DNA of 64,000 bases from Leucocoprinus leucothites (GCA_013368445.1 JAACJO010000027.1:372001-436000), one strand, 5' to 3'. Numbered from the stretch's first letter, positions 1 to 11,123 are shown. The notes: generated by a model from the letters alone, not told the origin. Numbers and translations are program-made.

Positions 1-1421
1 ACCCATTTCTCATCTCTTCAGTGGGTGAGTGCAACTCAGTTGGGTTCAGTCATGTTTACATTCAATGCATTCACAGTTGTTTGTATCATTATGGTTCTTC
101 TTTTGTAGGTGGCTGGATAGTCTTTCAGCTTCCCCAACTGTGTAGATTTTGAGGGTTTCTCTGAGGTGGATATCAGAATTCAAGTTTGTATCATATTTTA
201 TGCTCTGTTGTTTCCCAATATGTAGCCAGATTGGCATCTCTCTTTTTGCTTCATCAGTGATACATTTTGGGTTGGTGTGGAGCCCAGCTTCCTGTGCTGT
301 TCAGACAAGTTCTTTAACTAGGTGTAGAAGCCAACTATTTTTGTTGGATCTGATGGTCCAAGCTTGTAGGAAGATTAGTGAGCAGGGGTCTGTATTTATC
401 TGTTTACTGTAAATTCAGTTTGAGGGGCTTTTGTATAGAATTATTACATCTGCTATGAAAGCCCATGTAGGTCAGATGTCATCTAGCCTCAGGTATGCTT
501 GCAGGTTCATTACCTGTATTGCTGTGTTCCTTAGCTTAATGTTCAGGATGCAATGTCTGCCTGTTGCAATTCTTTCTGACATGATGATCATATTGATGCA
601 TGCTGTTTTGGAGTCCCAGAGGAAGATCTTGATAGTTTTTTCTATCCTCTTCTCTATATCCTCTGGCATTCCCTGAGCTTTTGTGAGGTACCATGAGAGG
701 CCAGCAGCCTCAAATTGAATCATGTGTCTTCTACCTTCAATTCCGGGTTTTCCTTTTAGCCAGTTTTGGAGTCTAGAGTCAAGCTTCTCAAGGATTTTCA
801 GCCATGGGCCTGATTCTTCAGACTTGTTCCCAAACCATGCACCTAGTATTCGTACTAGATCACCATCTTTAAGTGTTCTGATTGAGTCTGGGATTTGTAG
901 GTCTTCTTCTTGGTTTATTTTCCTTGTTTCAAGGACTGTTTGTCTATAGTTGCTTGATCCAATAGGGATGACCTCTGTTTTTGTTATATTGAATCTTGCT
1001 TGTGATGTATGGCACCACAGATTTAGGATATTCAGGAGGGTCTGGTATTTGTCAAGCTTTGAGAGGAAGGCTGTTGTATTATCTGCAAACATTTGGACCT
1101 TGAGGAGTTCTTTCATATTTGGGATTTGGGCCCCCTGGAAGTCAGATTTTCAAATGAGGCAGGCCAGTGGCTCAATTGCTACATTGAACAATAGGCATGA
1201 AAGTGGGTCCCCTTGTTGTATACCTCTCGTGACTAGGAACCAATCACTTAAGACTCCATTCAACATTATTTTGGACTTTGCTCTTGTGTAGAGGGCCTTG
1301 ATAGTCCTAATAAAGTGTTGTGGGAAGTTTATGCATTCTAGTACACAAAAAAGATAGTCATGTGTGATTTTGTCACAAGCCTTTTCTTGATCAAGTGCTA
1401 CTATTGCTCCTTTGAAGCCCT
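1..1421 (-). mobile_element. LINE A: 3' part of a non-LTR retrotransposon (RT to C-terminus), degenerate
   Basis: On the minus strand this segment reads as the second half of a LINE reverse transcriptase. The RT palm begins near 1410 with a LDQEKA-type block. A QGDPLSCLLFN block follows near 1160-1220, and the catalytic box is FADN (normally FADD) near 1075-1090. The post-RT region continues through 472-1116. A C-terminal tail with a Cys cluster (CECIEC) ends at a stop at 46. Several stops and frame changes break it, so it is not functional. The 5' end is cut near 1421, where an inverted fragment of element alpha begins. Assignment as LINE is firm; the clade (Tad-like or a relative) is inference. 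Confidence 0.8.
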
Positions 1422-2221
1422 CCCCCTTTGTTGTTATGCACAATAGTTTTGGGACAGCTTGTGCAATAACCATGATAACCCAAATCAACAGTGTTTGAAA
1501 CATTATTGGGTTACTGGGCAAAGTAACAGCTCTGTGTGAACAGAGAAGGATGGTTTCTACTTAATGTTATAGTGATACTGGCCCGGTCCTAAGCTGGTGT
1601 GATAAGTATTGGATTGATCTTATCAAAGGGGACTCCTTCTTGGTAAGCGACAAAGTCATTTAAAAAGTCAGAGTTATAATATAGCGATTATAAGAGTAAA
1701 GACTTTTAGTAATTGAGATCTTAGGGCTTAAGTTCAATTCGACTTTGTATAGATAAAGGCTCATATTGAGGCTCCACCTAACCAAGTAGAAACGATGTTT
1801 CTCCTTAGTAGATGTCAATGACTTATATACAGTACAGGTCTGTATCTATAATTAACTAGGGCTAAGGGCTTCTAATGAAAGAAGAGAAATGCACAGCTTT
1901 CTTAATGCTAATTAAACTATATAAGATGCAATCTGTCAAAGAAGCTTTAGAAGTTCTTCTAAAGAAGTTCTTCTTTGATTATCTGACTAGATCACAAGGT
2001 AAGTCCAAATATAGCACAGCTATATTTAACAATCACATATCATCAAAACATAAATAAAACCAAATAAGTCATAATAAGACAAAGTAAACAAGTCAAAACA
2101 AACTAGGAAAATACAAGAACAAATAAAGTGAAAACACAATTGTGATATTACTTAAGTAAAGCTAATATTGACTTTGTATTGTATAGAAAACAAATACTAG
2201 ATATAATCAATATACATAACA
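1422..2221 (-). mobile_element. Alpha-family fragment: LTR (1565-2221) plus partial leader (1422-1564), reversed
   Basis: Reverse complement of the 5' end of element alpha. The LTR starts TGTTATAG and ends CATAACA on the plus strand. The adjoining 1422-1564 matches the alpha untranslated leader, including the primer-site region beside the LTR. It is CpG-poor compared with the full-length copy. The leader stops near 1422, where LINE A begins, so the rest of this element was lost. No target-site duplication could be checked because only one end is present. Confidence 0.85.
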
Positions 2222-2539
2222 GATCCAGTTGATGTGGATATCAGCTGTGCTGTTTCTGGTTAGTCTGTCAACATTGCAGTAATATGACTCAATTAGGTGC
2301 TGCCCAGATCTTCCTTTTCTCACTTGTAATGCCTTGATCACTGATTGGTTGTTGATATAGTGTATCACTTTGGTCAGTTCCTCCCCAATTCTGCCTACTC
2401 TTGTCACCTCTCCTATCAGTTTGGTTGCCAGGATGGCTCCAACTGCCTCTGCCTCATATGTCATGTGCTCTGCTAGACTGTCTAGGTGGTAGTATAGGGT
2501 CTTTTTTGGGGTGGTTTCACCTTCCTTGTAGAGGACTGC

Positions 2540-3176
2540 TGTTATGTATATTGATTATATCTAGCATTTGTTTCCTATATAATACGAAGTCAATATTAGC
2601 TTTACTTAAGTAATATCACAATTATGTTTTCTCTTTATTTGTTTTTATATTTCTTAGTTTGTTTTGACTCATTATAACTTGTTTAGTTTTGTTTACCTTT
2701 TGATGACATGTGATTATTAAATATAGCTGTGCTATATTTGGACTATCTTGTGATCTGGTCAGATAATCAAAGAAGAACTTCTAAAGCTTCTTTGATAGAT
2801 CGTGTCTTATATAGTTTAATTAGTATTAAGGAAGCTGTATGCTTCTCTTCTTTCATTAGAAGCCCTTAGCCCTAGTTAATAATAGATACAGACTTGTATT
2901 GTATATAAGTCATTGACATCTACCAAGGAGAAACATCGTTTCTACTTGGTTAGGTGGAGACTCAATATGAGCCTTTATCTATACAAAGTTGAATTGAAAC
3001 TTAAGTCATTAAGATCTCAATTACCAAAGTCTTACTATTATAATCACCATATTATAACTCTGACTTAGTAAACGACTTTGTCGCTTACTGAGAAGGAGTT
3101 CCCTTTGATAAGATCAAGCTGATACTTATCACACTAGCTTAGGACTGGGCCAGCATCACTATAACAACTGCAGCAG
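2540..3176 (+). repeat. Solo LTR, alpha family
   Basis: 637 bp LTR beginning TGTTATGT and ending ATAACA, flanked by a perfect 5-bp duplication ACTGC (2535-2539 and 3177-3181). It lies inside the RNase H coding region of LINE B, which reads continuously if the LTR is removed. A solo LTR with an intact TSD is the expected product of recombination between the two LTRs of a full element. Many sites that are CG in the full-length alpha LTRs are TG or CA here, so it is older. Confidence 0.95.
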
Positions 3177-3364
3177 CCCCTGCCTGTCTATCTTGGCCCA
3201 ACCCATCTGAGTATACTTTGTATTTTGCCTTGTCTTCTTGTTCATTGCTTATGGATTTTACCCTGGTTTTGGGTATTTTTGTTGACACTACCAGTCTGTT
3301 TGCTGAGGGGTGATATAGTGGCCGGATGTTTTTGATTGTTCTTGGATCTAGTTGGAATCTTCTG

Positions 3365-4026
3365 TGTTATGTATATTGATTATATCTAGCATTTGTTCCA
3401 TCTACAATACGAAGTCGATATTAGCTTTACTTAAGTAATATCGCAATTATGTTTCTTCTTATTTGTTCTTGTATTTTCTCGTTTGTTTTGACTCATTTAC
3501 TTTGTCTGGTTACGACTCGTTATGACTTGTTTGGTTTTGTTTGTATTTTGATGACATGTGATTGTTAAATATAGCTGTGCTATATTTGGACTTACCTTGT
3601 GATCGATCAGATGATCAAAGAAGAACTTCTTTAGAAGAACTTCTAAAGCTTCTTTGACAGATCATGTCTTATATAGTTTAATTAGTGTTAAGGAAGCTGT
3701 ATGCTTCTCTTCTTTCATTAGAAGCCCTTAACCCTAGTTAATAATAGATACCGACTTGTATCATATATAAGTCGTCGACATCTACCAAGGAGAAACATCG
3801 TTTCTACTTGGTTAGGTGGAGACTCAATACGAGCCTTTATCTATACAAAGTCGAATTGAACTTAAGCTCTAAGATCTCAATTACTAAAGTCTTAACTCTA
3901 TAATCACCGTATTATAACTCTGACTTAGTAAACAACTTTGTCGCTTACCGAGAAGGAGTCCCCTTTGATAAGATCAACTCGATACTTATTGCGCCAGCTT
4001 AGGACCGGGCCGGCGTCACTATAACA
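3365..4026 (+). repeat. Alpha 5' LTR
   Basis: 662 bp, TGTTAT...ATAACA ends. Contains a TATA box at 3764-3770 and a stretch at 3797-3809 complementary to the primer site. It differs from the 3' LTR at 16 positions by eye, all transitions, 15 of them explicable as CG to TG/CA change in one copy or the other. Confidence 0.97.
3764..3770 (+). promoter_or_regulatory. TATA box of the alpha LTR promoter
   Basis: TATATAA about 30 bp upstream of the self-complementary segment at 3797. A start site near 3794-3800 is inferred from normal TATA spacing. The same box is kept in the 3' LTR. Confidence 0.65.
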
Positions 4027-4028
4027 TT

Positions 4029-4041
4029 AAGTAGAAACGAT
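4029..4041 (+). other. Primer-binding site, probable self-priming type
   Basis: AAGTAGAAACGAT lies 2 nt after the LTR end. It is the exact reverse complement of LTR bases 3797-3809 (ATCGTTTCTACTT), which sit where the transcript should begin. This is the layout known for Tf1/Tf2-type elements, whose mRNA 5' end folds back to prime minus-strand synthesis. I saw no obvious tRNA 3' complement. Confidence 0.75.
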
Positions 4042-4375
4042 CCTTCTCTGTTAGCACAGAGCCGTTACTTTGCCCAGTAACCCAACAACGTTGCAAACAC
4101 TGTCGATTTGGGTTATCGCGGTTATAGCACAAACTGTCCCAAAACTATTGTGCATAACAACGAAGAGAGGGTCGACACACATTGCCAACTAGTGGATTAG
4201 TTGAGGATCACTCTTATTGATCTGAGCGATTACCCACGCTCTTAAAACATTTGGAGGCTTGTGAGAGCTAAGGTCGTTGTACCTGAATCTCGAATACGCA
4301 GCACTTGGTCACAAGCAACTTCACAGAACTGTCAAACAACAAATCGAAAGAGGAGCTGGTCTTGAAGAACTTTGA

Positions 4376-6301
4376 GACGTTACCCAAGAACAGTACACTG
4401 AAGAAGCAAAAAGAAGACAAACTCCGTTTCCAGAAACCCCTGCAGAATCTAGCAGGACCATCGAACCAGAACCAATCCTTGACATTACCCCAAGAATTGA
4501 AGACACCTCACAAGACAATCATTCAGAGCCCAGAATTGACACTCCAAGTTCAGAAGAATCTGAATTTGACGAAGAAGACGAAGAAGAAGACGAAGAAGGA
4601 ACAGATAGTGGAGAAAGAAGTCAACAGGAATCTGAAGGAAATCGAACAGAAGAGGAAGCAGAAGCACTTGCAAGGGCAATCGACAATCTCAAACTTAAAT
4701 CCCCAGAGAAACCCAGACTCGATAGACCCCCTTCTTACTCCTCGAGCCCAGCCTTTGGACATAGCCCAAGATTCCTCAGTCCCATTATGAACCCTATCCC
4801 CTTTAGCTTTACCAATTCCCCCACTGGTATTGCCAGTACCAGTACCTTACCAACAACCAATCCCAACATTACTACAGCTAGTACCACCATCACCGTACCC
4901 ACTAACACCCAAACAAAAGGGAAAGCAAAGGCAGTTGTCACCAACACAGGAGGTTCTTCAAACCAAAGAAGCCCCACACCACCACCACCAAATCCACAAG
5001 GAGGAGCACCAAGTCCCGGAGGTAATCCGCCTGGAGGACCAGGAGGACCAGGAGGACCAGGAGGAGGACCACCAAATCCTAATCCAAACCCCCCGCCAAA
5101 CCCAATGGCACAACCTCAAGCAGGATTCCAGCTTAAGTACCCAAAGCCCAACAGGTTTGATGGCAACCCAAGCTATTACAGACCATGGATGGCCGAAGTC
5201 GAACTCTACTTCGACTCATATGGTGTCACAGATGACCAATCAAGAATCAACTACACCCTTGGATTACTCGATGGAGCTGCCAAGTTATGGCAACAGGATT
5301 ACAGACTTAGTCAAGCAACTGCAGCTACCCAAGCAGGATACACCCCACACACCTTCGATGAATTCAAGGATGCGCTCGAACAGTCATTCGCTCCAACACA
5401 ACAGAGCTTTGAGGCTGAGAGAGAGCTCTGCTATTATAGACAACGAAACAAATACATTGAAGAATACATCGCCAATTTTTCCGTCCTCACCTCACGTGCA
5501 GGACTTACTGACAGCACTTCTCTCCGATCCTACTTCGCCGAAGGACTCGACAACGACGTCAGATTCGAAGCAATCCGAGCTGACCCCCAAACCCTCGCAG
5601 AATGGAAAACTGCTGCAAGACAGGCATACAAAGTTGTCCAAGAGCAAAGGAGATACTGCATTGGAAATTCTAATCCAGGATCTTCAAACAGATCAAGAAA
5701 GACCAAAAAGAATGGTAGACAACACGGATCCCAACCACGATATAATGACGTCTATAGTCAACCCCTATCTAGACCCAGACGATCCGAGTGGGACATGGAT
5801 ATCAACAGAATATCAAGAGGAATATACCGATTATCAATTGAAGATGATCGGGAAGCAGACGACAGAGGTATATACGAACTTGGTGCAGAGGATGATGATA
5901 ATCCTGAAGAAGAGGAGAGTGAAGGAGAAGACATCAACCAAACGTACAATGAAGGACCAAGCAACACAGACAGAGATGTCTATGGGTCACTATACTCCCA
6001 CATCATCAATAATGTTCTCACCGACGAGCAGAGAATTGCACTCAAAAGAGGAGAATGCTTCTTCTGCCACAAGAAAGGACATTTCGCTAAATCTTGTCCG
6101 GCAAGGAAGGTTTGGTTTAAGTCAAGAGGAAAGACAAACATGGGATTGAAGCAGATGCAGAAGTCCCAGTCCAAACCGAAACAAGGGAATCGTAGACCTT
6201 TCAAGCCTAAAAGGAAAGATCCAGATGCCATGGTTTACGAAATAGAACAAGCTAGTGATGAAGATGACCCGTTTCAAGAATACTCAAATGAAAATTTTTG
6301 A
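4376..6301 (+). pseudogene. Alpha gag (capsid/nucleocapsid), N-terminus unresolved
   Basis: The first ATG in this frame is 4787, but the frame is open back to 4376 and encodes a coherent acidic Glu/Asp-rich stretch, so the true N-terminus is probably further upstream. A TGA at 4373-4375 blocks it and could be a former CGA. From 4787: Pro/Gly-rich linker (about 4970-5106), retrotransposon gag domain starting with an RFDG...W block (about 5150-5660), acidic region, and one CCHC knuckle CFFCHKKGHFAKSC at 6056-6097. It ends at TGA 6299-6301, overlapping the frameshift site into pol. Role: virus-like particle and RNA packaging. Confidence 0.85.
6292..6298 (+). promoter_or_regulatory. Candidate -1 ribosomal frameshift site between gag and pol
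   Basis: The heptamer A-AAT-TTT fits X-XXY-YYZ in the gag frame and is followed directly by the gag stop TGA. A -1 slip here enters the pol frame at 6298. Pol has no ATG near its 5' end in this frame, so frameshifting is the simplest route to Gag-Pol. No downstream pseudoknot was tested. Confidence 0.7.
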
Positions 6302-9300
6302 GTACTCACGAAGATCAGATAGATATCATTGATCTTCAATCAAACAAAGGATTAACAGTACATGTACCAATATTGCTCCATACAACTAAAGCAAAACACA
6401 ATCTACAAGCACTACTCGACTCAGGAGCTAGTGGAGAATTTATCGACCCACAACTAGTCGATACCTACAACTTGCCAAAATTCAAGATGAAAAAGGCAAT
6501 TAAAATCCGTAACGCCGATGGAACACAGAACCTATTAGAAAGTTGTACTCACTATACAAAATTAAAAACAGAAGTGAACAACGAAATTATGATGATCTCA
6601 CCAAGAATAGTCAAACTTGGATCAAACCAACTATTCTTAGGAATCACATGGTTAAAGAGATTCAATCCCAACGTTGATTGGCAGAAACTGTCATTACATT
6701 GGCGAGATGAAAATTCTCATACAATCAAATTAACCAAAGCGAAAACTGATTCCATCAATCAATTGTATTATGAAATCAATGTGAAATCTAACACATCACA
6801 ACAACTTCACAACTCGGCTACTAAACCTAAAAAGGAATCAGACCCTGTAAAAGCCGTACCAAAGAAATTTCATCAGTTTCTCAAAGTCTTCAACAAAGAT
6901 GAATCTGAGAAATTACCACCCAGACGTCCTTGGGATCATAAAATCGAGACTATACCTGAATTTGAACCCAAACGAATGCCAGTTTATCACCTGACACCTC
7001 AGGAAAGAACTGAACTTGACAAGTTTATTGCCGAAAATCTACGAAAGGGATATATTCGGAAATCCAAATCACCAATGGCCTCTTCTTTCTTCTTTGTAGG
7101 AAAGAAAGGAGGAGACTTACGTCCATGCCAAGATTATCGATTCCTTAACAAAAATACAATAAAGAATGCTCACCCAATACCAAGCATATCACGAATCATG
7201 GATAAACTTAAAGGATCTAATTGGTTCACCAAGTTAGATGTCCAACTAGGATATAATAATGTACGAATCCATGAAGGACATGAATGGAAAGCGGCATTCC
7301 GCACTCCAAATGGGTTATATGAACCCACAGTCATGTTCTTTGGAATGACAAATTCCCCTGCTACCTTCCAATCCATGATGGATCACATCTTTAAAAACCT
7401 TACTGAGAAAGGTGGAGTTATTATTTACATGGATGACATCCTTATCCATGTGAAAACAAAGGAACAACTCGAAAGACTTACTAAACAAGTCTTGAAGATT
7501 CTACAACAGAACGAGTTGTACTTAAAGACTGAGAAATGCGAATTCGAAAAGCAACACCTAGAATACCTCGGAGTTATCATAACTCCTGACTCTATCGAGA
7601 TGGACCCCATTAAACTTAAGGGAATACAGGATTGGCCTGTACCCAAGTCTGTCCGAAATATCCGACAATTCATTGGATTTTGCAACTTCTATCGCAAATT
7701 CATTCACAACTTCTCAGCTATCGCACAACCACTTAATGCATTACTTCATAAAACAACGAAATTCGAATGGAACTCAGAAGCACAGAAAAGCTTTGAGAAG
7801 CTCAAGGAACAATTCCTTAAACAACCTATACTTCAAATAGTTGACGAATCAAAGCCATTCGAAATCGAATGTGATGCTTCCACATTTGCTACTGGTGCAG
7901 TACTACTCCAAAGAGATTCAAATGGAGATAAACACCCTGTGGCTTATTATTCACAAACCCTCAACCCTGCGGAACGAAACTATCATGTGTCTGACCAAGA
8001 ATTCCTTGCTATTATTAGAGCACTAAAGGAATGGCGACACTACCTCGAAGGATCAGCACACCCTATCATCATATGGTCTGATCATGAGAATCTCACCAGA
8101 TGGCGAGAACCACAACAATTAAATCGAAGACAAGCTAGATGGATGCTATATATGACACGCTTCCATTACTCCATAAAGCACTTGGCCGGCAACAAAAATA
8201 CGCTTGCCGATGCATTGAGTAGAAGACCAGACCTAGTCCCAGATGGAAAGGATAATGAAGATCTAGTTGCGATACCATCAGAAAAATTCATTAACTTCCT
8301 TTCTGAGGAAATTAAAGAAGAAATTAAAAATACACAAGAAAATATCAACCCATCTGAAAGATTCACAGAAGATGATGGCATTTATAAATATCAGGGAAGA
8401 CATGTGATACCTGAAGATGCCGAACTAAAAAGAAGACTTCTACAACGTGTACATGATCACGAGACATCAGGACACCCAGGAACAGCCGAAATGTTCCATA
8501 AACTATCTAAATTAGTTTACTGGCCTGGAATGAACACATATGTTCAGAACTACGTGAAAGGATGCCCTATTTGTCAACAGTACAAAATCAATCGTCATCC
8601 AGTTAAACCACCAATGCAACCGATTAAAGGCCCTTCTTCCACAAGGCCCTTTTCCCAAATATCCATGGATCTTATCACAGATCTACCACCTGACGATGGA
8701 TATGATTGTATATTGTCCATAGTGGACCATGGACTTACGAAAGGGATAATCCTAACTCCAACAAAGAAGACAGTAAATGCTAATGGCATTGCTGAAATTC
8801 TTATTGACAAAGTATTTTCGAAATACGGAACACCCAATAAAATAATCTCAGATCGAGATCCACGATTTGCTGCTAAATCAATGCAAAAACTATACGAAAA
8901 ACTCAATATTACCCCAGCCCTGTCTACAGCATATCATCCACAGACAGACGGAACTACCGAAAGGTACAACCAAGAAATCGAGTTTTACTTAGCAGTTTAC
9001 ACATCACAAAACCCAACCATATGGAAACGAGCACTTCCAATGATTGAATTCGTACACAATACGAAACCCCATTCTGGAAGAAAACACTCACCATACGAAT
9101 TAATCCTAGGATATAACCCACAAGCGTTTATCTCAGACATAGAGACAGACACACCTTCTATCAATGAGAAGTCTCTATTCTTGGAACAAGTCCGAGAAGC
9201 AGCTTTAGAGGCACATGAACGAACACGTCTCATGATGGCTCAAAGAAAGAACCAACCATGGACACCATTCAAAGTAGGAGACCGAGTTTGGTTAGATAAC

Positions 9301-9708
9301 CAAAATCTCCCTTTACCCTATGCTTCTAAGAAGCTTAATCAAAGAAGAGAAGGTCCATTTACTATTATTAGAAAGACCTCTCCAGTCAACTACGAACTCA
9401 AACTACCACAAAAATGGAAGATTCACAACAAGTTCCATGCATCACTTCTCATGCCAGTAATTGAGAATGACGTTTATGGTAAACACAACCCTAAACCACC
9501 ACCTGTCCTAGTCTCAGGAGAAGAACAATACGAAGTCGAAGCAGTCCTAAACCATAGAACTCGCAGACTACGTTCTGGAACAAAAATAGAATACCTAATT
9601 CGTTGGAAAGGATATGGACCAACTGAAGACTTATGGGAACCAGAGAAAAATCTTGAAAATTCAGAAGAAATAATTCAAGAGTATAAAAGCCAACACAATC
9701 TCTCTTAA
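6298..9708 (+). CDS. pol: Alpha pol: protease, RT, RNase H, integrase, chromodomain
   Basis: About 1136 codons without a stop, entered by -1 frameshift from gag. Aspartic protease DSGA at residue 41. RT with YMDD at residues 377-380. RNase H with CDAS near residues 524-530. Integrase HHCC zinc finger near residues 718-765 and catalytic D791, D852, E888 (D-35-E spacing). A C-terminal chromodomain lies around 1078-1130 with an RWKGY block. This domain set defines a chromovirus (Tf1/sushi-like group); the chromodomain is expected to direct integration to particular chromatin. All catalytic residues I looked for are present, so this polyprotein may still be functional. Confidence 0.95.
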   Translation: MSTHEDQIDIIDLQSNKGLTVHVPILLHTTKAKHNLQALLDSGASGEFIDPQLVDTYNLPKFKMKKAIKIRNADGTQNLLESCTHYTKLKTEVNNEIMMISPRIVKLGSNQLFLGITWLKRFNPNVDWQKLSLHWRDENSHTIKLTKAKTDSINQLYYEINVKSNTSQQLHNSATKPKKESDPVKAVPKKFHQFLKVFNKDESEKLPPRRPWDHKIETIPEFEPKRMPVYHLTPQERTELDKFIAENLRKGYIRKSKSPMASSFFFVGKKGGDLRPCQDYRFLNKNTIKNAHPIPSISRIMDKLKGSNWFTKLDVQLGYNNVRIHEGHEWKAAFRTPNGLYEPTVMFFGMTNSPATFQSMMDHIFKNLTEKGGVIIYMDDILIHVKTKEQLERLTKQVLKILQQNELYLKTEKCEFEKQHLEYLGVIITPDSIEMDPIKLKGIQDWPVPKSVRNIRQFIGFCNFYRKFIHNFSAIAQPLNALLHKTTKFEWNSEAQKSFEKLKEQFLKQPILQIVDESKPFEIECDASTFATGAVLLQRDSNGDKHPVAYYSQTLNPAERNYHVSDQEFLAIIRALKEWRHYLEGSAHPIIIWSDHENLTRWREPQQLNRRQARWMLYMTRFHYSIKHLAGNKNTLADALSRRPDLVPDGKDNEDLVAIPSEKFINFLSEEIKEEIKNTQENINPSERFTEDDGIYKYQGRHVIPEDAELKRRLLQRVHDHETSGHPGTAEMFHKLSKLVYWPGMNTYVQNYVKGCPICQQYKINRHPVKPPMQPIKGPSSTRPFSQISMDLITDLPPDDGYDCILSIVDHGLTKGIILTPTKKTVNANGIAEILIDKVFSKYGTPNKIISDRDPRFAAKSMQKLYEKLNITPALSTAYHPQTDGTTERYNQEIEFYLAVYTSQNPTIWKRALPMIEFVHNTKPHSGRKHSPYELILGYNPQAFISDIETDTPSINEKSLFLEQVREAALEAHERTRLMMAQRKNQPWTPFKVGDRVWLDNQNLPLPYASKKLNQRREGPFTIIRKTSPVNYELKLPQKWKIHNKFHASLLMPVIENDVYGKHNPKPPPVLVSGEEQYEVEAVLNHRTRRLRSGTKIEYLIRWKGYGPTEDLWEPEKNLENSEEIIQEYKSQHNLS

Positions 9709-9723
9709 CATTCCCCAGCTTCA

Positions 9724-11073
9724 ATGACTACTTCAGAAGTCAGTGAACAACCAACAGTACCAGTCTTTGGAACTATTATTTGCGAATCGCCCTCACCTAT
9801 TACCCCTCCTACTACACCGACCAACACCATTGACGATGTGAACAAGGTCGAAGAAAGTCCTGGTCTTGCCTTATCGCAAGAACAAGGCACCAAATCCCCT
9901 GCCGGAGATAGTGCAGGCGGAGACACTAGCGGTGAAAACTCTTCACCCTATAAAGAGAATGCCACCCTACAACGAGCATTTCTTCGAGAACAGACAGCCG
10001 TTGACTTTCTGTCCGCCTATGGCAGCAATCCTAGACTCACTTCATATGTCTACAACATTGGGAATCGGATTGATGCTCTCGCTTCTGCAAGAAGTGAATA
10101 CAAGCGTCTCCAGGAAGAAATGGACTTCCATCTTAGTAACCTGGCACGCCATATCCCTAGGGGTCCCTATACTCAGAACATTGTCCAACGCATCCAACAC
10201 ACCAACCCGGACGGAGATTACTTCGCTACGCTCAAGCGTCAACAAGCTCCAGAGCGACGTGCACAGAATTCTGAGTGCGCCCCAGCTGATGACGAGGGAA
10301 AAACTTCCCCACCTAGTGTCAAACCTCAACAACGTCATGATGTGGCTACACACAATGCCATATTACTGAATACACCCCCTCCAACGCCTACTAACGAGCC
10401 TCCTCGAAATACCAATTGAGATGCGACTCGCCCTGGACGTACTAGTCAAACCTGCGACATATGTCACGGAATGGGTCATATCAAGACGCTTTGCCTGGGA
10501 TATCATTGCACCTGGTGCGACACTTTCGCCCCCAGCCATTTCACCAAGTATTGTTCCCGAAATCCTTATAAAGGAATTGCTCGATGGGATCTACCCCCAG
10601 TCACCCTGGCAGCACTTTCAATTACCGAAGGAGTCGATGCCGCCAAGGCTCTTGCTCTGCAGTCCATCTCCGGATCTGCCAGAATACAGCCCCGACAGTC
10701 CGGTGTACCAACCGGCAATCACGGCGCCCCCATCACCGATGCTGTCGGACTTCGATCCGAATGACATAATCCAACATCCACGGCCGTTAACACCACCTCC
10801 CTCGGCCCAACCTACAACCCTACTTTTACGCCGCGATGAGGTCGTAAACCCGCACCACGAGGAAGACAATATGGTCGTCTCCAGACCTCAGTCTATTCCT
10901 CCCATCCAAACCATCGAGGACGCAGTCCGAGCGGACGTCCCCATCACGGTCGAACTTCTCGCATCTATGAAGGAGAACGCCCCCTTACACCCCCATACGA
11001 AGATGGCAATTATGAATCTCATTACAATGATGAAGCCAACTTCAACATAGACGGTGAAGGTAATTTACCTTAG
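9724..11073 (+). pseudogene. Alpha ORF3: post-pol protein with two tandem CCHC zinc knuckles
   Basis: Begins 15 nt after the pol stop, in the same frame as pol, and runs 449 codons to TAG at 11071. Three in-frame TGA codons (10417, 10762, 10837) break it, each derivable from CGA. N-terminal third is Ser/Thr/Pro-rich, the middle has a helical Arg/Glu segment (about 10060-10200), then knuckles CDICHGMGHIKTLC (from 10453) and CTWCDTFAPSHFTKYC four residues later. The tail is Pro/Arg-rich and then acidic/aromatic (about 10990-11070). The same protein exists in element beta at 24203-25564. Function unknown; nucleic-acid binding is inferred from the knuckles. A longer open stretch in the +1 frame (10421-11050) looks incidental. 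Confidence 0.8.
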
Positions 11074-11110
11074 TGACTTAGGTAGTTACTAAGATGTGGA
11101 CATCTTAGCT

Positions 11111-11123
11111 AGGAAAGGGATAA
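11111..11123 (+). other. Polypurine tract of alpha
   Basis: AGGAAAGGGATAA directly precedes the 3' LTR; purine-rich as expected for the plus-strand primer. Confidence 0.75.

Noticed and set aside
4027..4060. tRNA-primed primer site
   Set aside because: No TGG-type tRNA 3' complement follows the LTR; self-complementarity explains the site better.
4830..6149. 439-codon ORF overlapping gag
   Set aside because: It runs in another frame of the gag gene and lacks the gag domain and knuckle, which are in the main frame.
10421..11050. 209-codon open frame starting next to the ORF3 UGA in alpha
   Set aside because: The other frame carries both zinc knuckles and the acidic tail shared with beta; this frame has no such conserved features and is probably open by chance in Pro/Ser-rich sequence.
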